From assembly GCA_020353135.1 (NCBI GenBank), contig CP070688.1:1026159-1032462 (forward strand): 6,304 nt of DNA, written 5' to 3'. Below the pieces are notes generated by a model. The model did not search any database, had not been told where the DNA came from, and worked only from the letters and a program-made list of their open reading frames with translations. Shown here piece by piece: positions 1 through 5,805 of this stretch (positions are counted from its first letter, which is position 1; each line of letters opens with the position of its first letter). The position numbers and the translations under genes were made by a program. This stretch comes from Chloroflexota bacterium. GTDB lineage: Bacteria > Chloroflexota > Anaerolineae > Promineifilales > Promineifilaceae.

Positions 1-2203
1 AAAGCCACCATTGCCATTACCCCGCTGGCGGGTGCGGGGCCAGTTGACGGAAATCCACGCGGCCGATTTACGCTTCACGGCGGACGAAGCGTCCGCTTTT
101 CTGCAGCAGACGATGGGGCTGGAGCTGGACAACGCGGCCGTCGCCATGCTCGAAGAGCGCACCGAGGGCTGGATAGCGGGCCTGCAGCTTGCTGCCCTCT
201 CCTTGCGAGATGAGGCGGACGTCCAGGGTTTCATCGCCGACTTCGGCGGCAGTAACCGGCAAGTCGCCGACTATCTGCTCGAGGAAGTGCTCTACCATCA
301 ACTACGTGATATACAGTCTTTCCTGCTGCAAACGTCCATTCTGGAAAGATTCTGTGCGGAGCTTTGTGACCATGTGATAGTTACCGGCGATCGGCCAGTT
401 GAAAATGCGGAACAGTCAGGGCTCTCTCCGGTTTCTGGTTCGCGATCTTTAGCCGTGATGGAACACCTCGAAAGGACGAACCTCTTTCTGATTCCCCTCG
501 ACGCCCACCGCCATTGGTATCGTTACCATCATCTGTTCACGCAGCTGTTAAGAGATCGCTTGCGGCGCGATCACAGCCAGGCTCAAATAAACGATCTTCA
601 CCGGCGAGCCTCGAGCTGGTTCGCCTCACAGGGATTGCTGGAGGAGGCGATTCAGCACGCCCTGGAAGGGAACGATCCCGACGAAGCAGCCCGGCTAGCA
701 GCGACCTTTCCCACGGACTCCTTGTGGGATCAAGGCAACGCGAGCCTATTCAAGAAATGGGGGCAATTGATCCCGGCCAAGTCCCTCAGGCACCACCCTC
801 GATCTCTGGTTTCGATCGCGGGCGCCTACTTGATTACGGGCGACGTTCACAACTTCAATACGTTCCTGGCCCTCTGCGAAGGAATCGAAAGCATCTATGG
901 CGAATATGCCTTGCTCAAGTGTACGCTGGTGCGCAATGCAGGCGATTTTGGTCAGGCGCTGCATCTGGCCCAAGAAGCAGGCGAGTTCCTGCCTGAAGGA
1001 GAAACAACGCTGCGAACCGTGGCCCTCATGCAGATCGCTAACAATCTGTTGCGGTTGGGGGACTTGGAGCGGGCGGATCGGGTCATGGTCCAAGCTCGTA
1101 GCCTGATGGACAAGGCGGGTACAGTCAATCCAAATGTTCGCCTGCAAGCGATCCAGTTGCAAGCATGCGTTCCCCTGTTTCGAGCCGACTATTACCAGGC
1201 GCAGCGATTGTACCGCGAGGGCCTGGCATTGGCCGAACTGGCGCCAGCCGGCACGCCACCCATGATCGGCATCATGTACGCCGAGTTGGGGCGCGTGCAC
1301 TATGAGTGGAATGAACTGGCAGTAGCGGCGGCTAATTACGCCTTGGCCCGTTCCTGGGCAGAACGGACCGGTATTTCCGACATCCGGGTCGCCGCGCTGG
1401 TCGGCGAGATTCGATTGTTGTGCCAGCGCGGCAATACGGCGGCCGCCGAACCGTACCTCGAGAGATTGCGCGACTTCGCTGGCGATTCGCGCCTGCAAGA
1501 TGTCATCGACCAGAGTGAAAGCCTTATTTCCTTTTTTCACTTGCGTCTGGGCAAACTGGACGAGGCGGTTCGTTGGGCCGATGCCTCGGAGTTCAAGTTG
1601 ACCGACCGGCCCGACAGCACACAGCGTTTTTACTACCAGGTGTTGGTAGCCGTTCGCCTGGCTGAAAGTCGGGCCTTGGGCAATATAGATGGGCTGCCGC
1701 AAATGGCGGCCCTACTCGAGCACATGTATCGACAAGCGCGGGCGGCCAATTACCGGCATGATATGATTGAGCTTCTTATCCTGCAGTCGCTGGTGCTGGA
1801 TCGCGGCGGCGACAATTCGGCTGCGCGCCAGGCCCTTCGACGTGCCCTTGGTCTGGCTCAGCCAGGCGGCCTGGTCCGCACCTTCGTCGATGCTGGTCAG
1901 GCGTTGGCGCCTTTGATGGCTCAGATGGAAGGGGCGTATGCGCATCGACTGTATCAAGCCTTTAGGGCAGAGCCGCGGCGGCTGGGCGATAATAAAGCGG
2001 CCGTCGATTCGCCAAATCTCACCCCACGCGAGTACGATGTTCTCAGGGAGATCGTCGCCGGTCTATCCAACAAAGAGATCGAAGAAAAGCTCGTCATCTC
2101 CGGCAATACCGTGCGCACCCATATTAAGAACCTTTACGGCAAACTAGAGGTAAGCAGCCGCACCCAGGCCGTCAAAAAGGCCCGCGAATTGAACCTGGTC
2201 TAA
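1..2203 (+). CDS. MalT-like LuxR-family transcriptional regulator, 5'-truncated by window edge
   Basis: Large ATP-dependent transcriptional activator of the MalT/LAL type, expected to act in the cytoplasm as a ligand-gated DNA-binding protein. The frame is open from base 2, so the TTG at 11 is internal; 733 residues are visible. The family is usually near 900 residues, so about 170 N-terminal residues with the Walker A/B NTPase core are missing. Visible residues 1-70 are the end of the NTPase module, including TEGWIAGLQLAALSL at about 54-68. The linker motif HWYRYHHLF is at 171-179. From about 195 to 650 there are Ala/Leu-rich helical pairs typical of the TPR-like sensor domain. A GerE/LuxR helix-turn-helix closes the protein at about 672-733, with LTPRE, GLSNKEI, ISGNTVRTHI and KLEVSSRTQA. 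The stop is TAA. It lies 132 bp upstream of an MFS exporter on the same strand, so that exporter is a candidate target. The ligand cannot be predicted. Family assignment is firm. Confidence 0.93.
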   Translation, partial: KPPLPLPRWRVRGQLTEIHAADLRFTADEASAFLQQTMGLELDNAAVAMLEERTEGWIAGLQLAALSLRDEADVQGFIADFGGSNRQVADYLLEEVLYHQLRDIQSFLLQTSILERFCAELCDHVIVTGDRPVENAEQSGLSPVSGSRSLAVMEHLERTNLFLIPLDAHRHWYRYHHLFTQLLRDRLRRDHSQAQINDLHRRASSWFASQGLLEEAIQHALEGNDPDEAARLAATFPTDSLWDQGNASLFKKWGQLIPAKSLRHHPRSLVSIAGAYLITGDVHNFNTFLALCEGIESIYGEYALLKCTLVRNAGDFGQALHLAQEAGEFLPEGETTLRTVALMQIANNLLRLGDLERADRVMVQARSLMDKAGTVNPNVRLQAIQLQACVPLFRADYYQAQRLYREGLALAELAPAGTPPMIGIMYAELGRVHYEWNELAVAAANYALARSWAERTGISDIRVAALVGEIRLLCQRGNTAAAEPYLERLRDFAGDSRLQDVIDQSESLISFFHLRLGKLDEAVRWADASEFKLTDRPDSTQRFYYQVLVAVRLAESRALGNIDGLPQMAALLEHMYRQARAANYRHDMIELLILQSLVLDRGGDNSAARQALRRALGLAQPGGLVRTFVDAGQALAPLMAQMEGAYAHRLYQAFRAEPRRLGDNKAAVDSPNLTPREYDVLREIVAGLSNKEIEEKLVISGNTVRTHIKNLYGKLEVSSRTQAVKKARELNLV
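2015..2200 (+). other. GerE/LuxR-type helix-turn-helix domain (C-terminal domain of the regulator)
   Basis: This stretch encodes the last 62 residues of the regulator and matches the LuxR C-terminal pattern throughout. It has LTPREYDVL at the first helix, GLSNKEI before the scaffold helix, ISGNTVRTHIKNLYGKL for the recognition region, and the closing SRTQAV. All hallmark positions (Thr-Arg-Glu, Gly-Leu-Ser-Asn-Lys-Glu-Ile, Thr-Val-Arg-x-His, Lys-Leu) are present, so DNA binding should be intact. Proteins with this domain normally bind inverted repeats of about 18-20 bp as dimers, which is relevant to the dyad at 2228-2245. Confidence 0.95.
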
Positions 2204-2227
2204 ACCAAACTTAATCTCACCCCCTAT

Positions 2228-2245
2228 TTCACCGTTAAAGGTGAA
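2228..2245. promoter_or_regulatory. 18-bp inverted repeat, candidate operator for the LuxR-type regulator
   Basis: TTCACCGTTAAAGGTGAA has 6-bp arms (TTCACC/GGTGAA) around a GTTAAA centre. Only the G/A pair at 2234/2239 breaks the symmetry. There is no T-tract after it, so a terminator is less likely than a protein-binding site. It sits just upstream of, and overlaps by two bases, the candidate -35 box at 2244-2249. Its centre (2236.5) is about 43 bp before the predicted start site near 2280, which is the usual class II position for LuxR-type activators. The protein that binds it is inferred, not shown. Confidence 0.5.
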
Positions 2246-2273
2246 GACAATCCCCGGGCTGATCTTCTAGAAT
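2244..2273 (+). promoter_or_regulatory. Candidate sigma-70-type promoter for the MFS exporter
   Basis: AAGACA (2244-2249, four of six matches to TTGACA) is followed after 18 bp by TAGAAT (2268-2273, five of six matches to TATAAT). The -10 lies within the 8-bp palindrome TTCTAGAA (2265-2272) and inside a 6-bp inverted repeat GCTGAT (2258-2263)/ATCAGC (2277-2282). Transcription would start near 2280, giving a leader of roughly 55 nt before the ATG at 2336. The poor -35 fits a promoter that needs an activator. Prediction by eye only. Confidence 0.4.
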
Positions 2274-2281
2274 ACCATCAG

Positions 2282-2316
2282 CGCTGAAGGCTAAAGGCTG
2301 ACAGCTGTCGGCCATC
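2282..2316 (+). repeat. Degenerate heptanucleotide tandem repeat, consensus RGCTGAM
   Basis: Five consecutive 7-base units are in register: CGCTGAA, GGCTAAA, GGCTGAC, AGCTGTC and a decayed GGCCATC. Units 3-5 also form a near-palindrome, GGCTGACAGCTGTCGGCC (2296-2313). In RNA this would fold as a 7-bp stem (one U-G pair) with an AGCU loop. The array would be in the exporter leader, ending a few bases before the Shine-Dalgarno at 2321. A hairpin there could affect ribosome access. Short heptameric intergenic repeats are known in cyanobacteria and other bacteria; kinship to those is not shown here. Confidence 0.55.
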
Positions 2317-2320
2317 TTCC

Positions 2321-2327
2321 AAGGAGG
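2321..2327 (+). promoter_or_regulatory. Shine-Dalgarno of the MFS exporter
   Basis: AAGGAGG, a near-ideal ribosome binding site, ends 8 bases before the ATG at 2336. It is the strongest Shine-Dalgarno in the window and fixes the start of the exporter. Confidence 0.9.
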
Positions 2328-2335
2328 CACACCGC

Positions 2336-3586
2336 ATGATAGCAACCCTACGCAACCGAAACTTCTTCCTGCTCTGGTCCGGCGGGCTAATCTCCATGAT
2401 CGGCACCTGGATGCTCCTGACCGCTTTGCCCTTTTACATTTACAGCGTAACGGGCTCGGCTCTGGCCACCAGCGGCCTGCTTATGGCTTACGTTGCCCCC
2501 GGCGTGTTGCTTGGCTCGGTAGCCGGGGTCTTTGTCGACCGCTGGGATCGCAAAAGGGTGTTGGTGATCGGCAATTTAATCCAGGCGAGCATCATTCCCC
2601 TGCTGCTGCTGGTCGATGCCAATGGCTGGATATGGCTTGTCTATGTGGTGGCCTTCCTTGAATCGACCGTTAACCAGTTCCTGGGCCCGGCCGAAAACGC
2701 TTTACTGCCTACCTTGATCGACGACGAACATCTGGTTTCGGCTAACTCGATGAACGCGCTGAACGACAACCTGGCTCGCATTGTTGGCGCGGCCCTGGGC
2801 GGTATTTTGCTGGGTACCGTCGGATTTAGAAACGTGGTGTTATTTGACACAGTGTCCTTCCTGGTGGCGGCCGCGCTCATCACCTTCGTCGTCGTCCAGC
2901 CTGCAACACGAGCTGCTGTTTCGGAGACGGCGGCCAACGTCTCACGCTGGTTGCAGGTTTGGCGCGAATGGATCGGCGGCTTGCGCCTGGTCGCCGAGGA
3001 CAACATCTTGCGCAACCTGTTTATTGTCATTGGCGTCGCTCTCTTTGGCGATGCCATTCTAAGTGCGCTGCTGGCCGTTTTCGCCCAAGATGTGGCTGGA
3101 TTCACGGCCACCGACTTCGGTTGGCTGCTGACGGCCCGCGGCGTTGGCGGCATCGTCGGCGGCATCGTCATCGCCCAGCTAGGTCCCCGGCTCTCCAATA
3201 TCGTGATGATCGTCGGCGGGCTGGTCCTGTCCGGCCTGGCCGTCCTGGTCATGGTCATCTTTCCCACGTTGCCGGTGGTAATGACGTTGATGATCCTGGC
3301 CGGCCCGGCGCTGATGGCCTGGATAATCAGCATGCAGACCGTCCTGCAGCAAGCGACCGAGGATAGCTTTCGCGGCCGCGTATTCGGGGCTTACGGGACG
3401 ACCAGCACCGTCCTCATGTTCGTCGGCGCCGGCCTGGCCGGCGTGATGGCCGACTCTCTGGGCTCCTCCTCGCTGATGGCCAGCGCGGCCGTCATTTACG
3501 TCGTCGCCGGCTTGTTGGGCTGGGTCTTGTTGAGCAAGCCTCTGAGCCAGGCGGCGGCGCCGGCAGCTTCCCAAGCCTCACCATAG
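2336..3586 (+). CDS. MFS transporter, MFS_3 (EntS-like) exporter family
   Basis: Complete 416-residue inner-membrane major facilitator protein, probably a proton-coupled exporter of a small molecule such as a drug or siderophore-like compound; the substrate cannot be told. The start is fixed by AAGGAGG 8 bases upstream. Hydrophobic segments fit 12 membrane helices in two halves, with a hydrophilic central loop at about 189-225. Motif A between helices 2 and 3 is clear at 64-74 (GVFVDRWDRKR). The stretch 116-160 carries FLGPAENALLP, a SANSMNALND-type helix and ARIVGAALGG, which is characteristic of the MFS_3 group related to the enterobactin exporter EntS and macrolide-efflux-like proteins. 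DSFRGRVFGAYG at 343-354 is the equivalent C-half signature. The tail is Ala/Pro/Ser rich. It lies directly after a LuxR-type regulator, which may control it, and is followed by an intrinsic terminator about 90 bp after the stop. Confidence 0.92.
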   Translation: MIATLRNRNFFLLWSGGLISMIGTWMLLTALPFYIYSVTGSALATSGLLMAYVAPGVLLGSVAGVFVDRWDRKRVLVIGNLIQASIIPLLLLVDANGWIWLVYVVAFLESTVNQFLGPAENALLPTLIDDEHLVSANSMNALNDNLARIVGAALGGILLGTVGFRNVVLFDTVSFLVAAALITFVVVQPATRAAVSETAANVSRWLQVWREWIGGLRLVAEDNILRNLFIVIGVALFGDAILSALLAVFAQDVAGFTATDFGWLLTARGVGGIVGGIVIAQLGPRLSNIVMIVGGLVLSGLAVLVMVIFPTLPVVMTLMILAGPALMAWIISMQTVLQQATEDSFRGRVFGAYGTTSTVLMFVGAGLAGVMADSLGSSSLMASAAVIYVVAGLLGWVLLSKPLSQAAAPAASQASP

Positions 3587-3593
3587 AATGGGA

Positions 3594-3620
3594 CGCAGAT
3601 TTCGCAGTTATCGCGGATAA
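3594..3620 (+). repeat. Degenerate nonanucleotide tandem repeat, consensus CGCRGATWW
   Basis: Three 9-base units follow one another exactly: CGCAGATTT (3594), CGCAGTTAT (3603) and CGCGGATAA (3612). The array starts 7 bases after the exporter stop codon. The invariant core CGC recurs every 9 bases, and each unit keeps G-A-T or a one-base variant of it. From memory, similar CGCAGAT/CGCGGAT strings are frequent between genes in several phyla, but I cannot verify this here. No hairpin or coding role is evident. Confidence 0.5.
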
Positions 3621-3675
3621 AAGATACGCTGGCATCGATTGAGTTGCGACCACGGCGCATCCGACAAACCCGATC

Positions 3676-3702
3676 AGGGGCGACCTTAGTCGCCCCTCTT
3701 TC
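3676..3702 (+). terminator. Intrinsic terminator after the MFS exporter
   Basis: A perfect 9-bp GC-rich stem, AGGGGCGAC (3676-3684) and GTCGCCCCT (3689-3697), encloses a CTTA loop and is followed by CTTTC. The stem is very stable, but the U-tract is short and interrupted, so efficiency may be partial. There is no T-run on the minus-strand side, so it reads as a plus-strand terminator. It separates the exporter transcript from the exonuclease/nitrilase unit. Confidence 0.75.
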
Positions 3703-3911
3703 ATCTCCGCAGATTGGCTTTCGCTTCAGTATTGCCCATAATAGTTGCAACGTAGCGCTCGATAGGGCACTATTCTTGTATGTTCCACACAAACACGATC
3801 ATGCGATATCTGCTGGCAGCACCGCCATAAAATAGTATCGACCGCTGCGTCAACCGTTAGCTCTAACCTATATAACATGTTAATCCTGTCCAATTCCCAT
3901 GGAGCTAGGCG
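3703..3911 (+). promoter_or_regulatory. Upstream region of the exonuclease gene with a weak candidate promoter
   Basis: About 209 bases between the terminator and the exonuclease, with no credible gene. The best -10 is TATAAC (3871-3876, five of six matches). Its -35 is poor: GCGTCA at 3847-3852 with an 18-bp gap. The -10 overlaps the perfect 10-bp palindrome TAACATGTTA (3873-3882), a possible small operator. Two further small dyads are present: GTTGCAAC (3744-3751) and TGCTGGCAGCA (3811-3821). GGAG at 3901-3904 is the Shine-Dalgarno, 7 bases before the ATG at 3912. No tRNA or recognisable riboswitch was seen. Confidence 0.3.
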
Positions 3912-4790
3912 ATGAAGATCCATCTCGTCGACGGAACTTACGAGCTATTCCGCAGTTTCTACGGACCACCGCCGAGGAAGGCGCCCGACGGTCGTGAAGT
4001 CGGAGCTACCATCGGCCTGCTCAGGAGCCTGCTGGCGCTGATCTCCGATACCGGCGCGACCCATATCGGCTGCGCCTTCGACCACGTCGTCGAGTCATTC
4101 CGCAACGACCTGTTTCCTGGCTATAAGACCGGCGCCGGCATCGACCCGGATCTACGCGCCCAATTCTCGCTGGCCGAGGAAGCGGTCGCCGCGCTGGGGA
4201 TCGTCGTCTGGCCCATGGTGGAGTTCGAGGCTGACGACGCCATTGCCGCGGCCGCCGTTCGATTTCAAGAAGAACCGGCCGTGGATCAGGTAATCATCTG
4301 CTCGCCCGATAAGGATCTGGCCCAACTCGTTTCCGGTAACCGGGTCGTCTGCTGGGATCGCCGCCGGGAAATCGTCTACGACGAGGCCGCGGTGATCGAG
4401 AAGTATGGCGTGGGGCCAGAATCTATTCCAGACTGGCTAGCCTTGGTGGGCGATAAGGCGGACGGTATTCCCGGCATCCCGGCCTGGGGCGCCAAGTCGG
4501 CTGCGACCTTGTTGACCAGCTTTCCGCACATCGAAGATATCCCAGGCGATATCGAACAATGGGACGTATCGGCCGGGCGGGCGCGCCGGCTGGCCGCCAA
4601 TCTCGCCGACCACATGGAAGAGGCACTGCTGTACCGGCGCCTGACAACGCTGCGAACCGACGTACCTCTTGCCGAAAGCCTGGATGATCTGGAGTGGCGC
4701 GGCGCGCGGCAAGAACTTAGACAGCTCTGCGCGAAGTTAGGGACCGACGACTTTCCAGATCGTATTCCACGCTGGATCTCAGGATCGTAG
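3912..4790 (+). CDS. Stand-alone 5'-3' exonuclease (FEN / PolI N-terminal-domain family)
   Basis: Complete 292-residue structure-specific 5' nuclease, expected to remove 5' flaps or RNA primers with two bound metal ions. Its sequence aligns with the N-terminal domain of DNA polymerase I, but no polymerase or 3'-5' proofreading domain follows. All nine metal-binding carboxylates of the Taq/E. coli PolI nuclease domain have counterparts: D7, D57, E106, D108, D109, D133, D135, D181 and D184. The helical-arch segment is SFRNDLFPGYKTG (62-74), with the conserved Arg64, Tyr71 and Lys72. The H3TH DNA-binding motif is at about 180-200 (GDKADGIPGIPAWGAKSA). The ATG has a GGAG 7 bases upstream. It is probably the first gene of a unit with the nitrilase, 60 bp downstream. 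Enzyme class is firm; its cellular role (repair, primer removal, backup to PolI) is inferred. Confidence 0.93.
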   Translation: MKIHLVDGTYELFRSFYGPPPRKAPDGREVGATIGLLRSLLALISDTGATHIGCAFDHVVESFRNDLFPGYKTGAGIDPDLRAQFSLAEEAVAALGIVVWPMVEFEADDAIAAAAVRFQEEPAVDQVIICSPDKDLAQLVSGNRVVCWDRRREIVYDEAAVIEKYGVGPESIPDWLALVGDKADGIPGIPAWGAKSAATLLTSFPHIEDIPGDIEQWDVSAGRARRLAANLADHMEEALLYRRLTTLRTDVPLAESLDDLEWRGARQELRQLCAKLGTDDFPDRIPRWISGS

Positions 4791-4837
4791 CCGTCGACCA
4801 TTCAGCCTACGTTGGATCGCACTATGGGCAATCAGTT

Positions 4838-4846
4838 AAGGCAGGA
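4838..4846 (+). promoter_or_regulatory. Ribosome binding site supporting the ATG at 4851 for the nitrilase gene
   Basis: AAGGCAGGA lies just before the ATG at 4851. AAGG is 9 bases away and AGGA is 4 bases away. Upstream in-frame starts at 4812 (TTG) and 4824 (ATG) have only weak purine matches, so this site favours the third start. Confidence 0.5.
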
Positions 4847-4850
4847 ACAC

Positions 4851-5801
4851 ATGATTAGGGCTGCGGCCGTGCAATTCAATCACAAAGCGGGCGATGTTGC
4901 CTACAATCTCGGCCGCATAAAGCATTACTGCCGGCAGGCAGCGGACCAGGGCGTACAGTTGATTTCGTTCCCAGAAATGTGCGTCACCGGCTATTGGCAC
5001 ATAAGGAATCTGGCTAGATCGGCGCTAATGGAGTTATCGGAACCCATTCCCGACGGATCGTCGGCCAGAAAGCTACGCCAGCTTGCAGAACAATACGGCA
5101 TGATCATCGGCGCGGGCCTGATAGAACGGGCCGCCGATGATCAACTGTACAACGCTTACGTGGTATGTGACGTAAACGGCGCGGTCCACTGGCACAGGAA
5201 GATCCATTGTTTTATCAGCGAACACATACAGTGCGGGGATGAGTTCACCGTCTTCGACACGTCATTGGGCTTCAAAGCCGGCATTCTCATCTGCTACGAC
5301 AATAACATCATTGAAAATGCGCGCATCACCGGTTTACTGGGAGCCGATATCCTCTTGGCGCCCCACCAGACAGGGGGCGTCCGTTCGAAGAGCCCGCACG
5401 CCATGGGGCCAATCGATCCTGAATTGTGGCATGACAGAGAGGCGAATCCCGAGATCATCGAGGACGAGTTTAGGGGAGAGAAGGGACGTGGGTGGCTCAT
5501 GCGCTGGCTACCTTCCCGGGCGCACGACAACGGAATGTTCCTCATCTTCAGCAACGGCGTCGGCCTGGACGAAGATGAGGTCCGCACCGGCAATGCCATG
5601 ATCGTCGACTGTTACGGCCGGATCCTTTCGGAAACATGGGTCGCAAGAGACGAGATGGTCGTCGCCGATCTTGATATGAGCTTATTGGAAAAATGCACTG
5701 GAAGAAGATGGCGTAAGGGTCGCAAACCTGACCTATATCTGCCCTTGACGGAGCCTATGGGAGACGAAGTCGATCCTCGGCAAGCCAGGTTTTCAGGTTG
5801 A
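4851..5801 (+). CDS. Nitrilase-superfamily carbon-nitrogen hydrolase
   Basis: A 316-residue cytoplasmic enzyme expected to hydrolyse a non-peptide C-N bond (amide, nitrile or N-carbamoyl) through a cysteine thioester. The catalytic triad is complete: Glu42 in FPEMCVTGY, Lys117 in HRKIHCF and Cys148 in ILICYDNN. Glu124 is in the right area for the accessory Glu. Between the strand after Cys148 (PHQTGG, 171-176) and WLMRWLPSRAHDN (215-227) is a charged stretch of about 38 residues, longer than in compact nitrilases. The C-terminus has the GRKPDLY motif seen at the end of many family members. The chosen ATG starts MIRAAAVQF, the usual first strand, and has an AAGG/AGGA ribosome site. TTG at 4812 (329 residues) and ATG at 4824 are alternatives. 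No terminator separates it from the exonuclease, so cotranscription is likely. The substrate is not predictable. Confidence 0.9.
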   Translation: MIRAAAVQFNHKAGDVAYNLGRIKHYCRQAADQGVQLISFPEMCVTGYWHIRNLARSALMELSEPIPDGSSARKLRQLAEQYGMIIGAGLIERAADDQLYNAYVVCDVNGAVHWHRKIHCFISEHIQCGDEFTVFDTSLGFKAGILICYDNNIIENARITGLLGADILLAPHQTGGVRSKSPHAMGPIDPELWHDREANPEIIEDEFRGEKGRGWLMRWLPSRAHDNGMFLIFSNGVGLDEDEVRTGNAMIVDCYGRILSETWVARDEMVVADLDMSLLEKCTGRRWRKGRKPDLYLPLTEPMGDEVDPRQARFSG

Positions 5802-5805
5802 GCGC

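Noticed and set aside
746..1702. Long minus-strand open frame of 318 codons opposite the regulator
   Set aside because: It lies fully inside the regulator gene on the other strand. It has no recognisable domain or Shine-Dalgarno, and its composition is that expected of antisense to a GC-rich coding sequence.
2228..2245. Dyad read as a terminator for the regulator gene
   Set aside because: The stem is only six mixed base pairs and is followed by GACAATCCCC with no T-tract; an operator is more likely.
2641..3333. Minus-strand open frame of 230 codons opposite the exporter
   Set aside because: Rich in Thr, Ala, Arg and Ser with no fold signature; it is the antisense shadow of codons for membrane helices.
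3492..3792. Overlapping minus-strand short frames covering the exporter tail and the gap
   Set aside because: No ribosome sites or domains; they overlap the repeat and the terminator and lack any conserved motif.
3644..3835. Possible small gene of 63 codons in the intergenic gap
   Set aside because: It begins with TTG, has no ribosome site and runs straight through the terminator hairpin.
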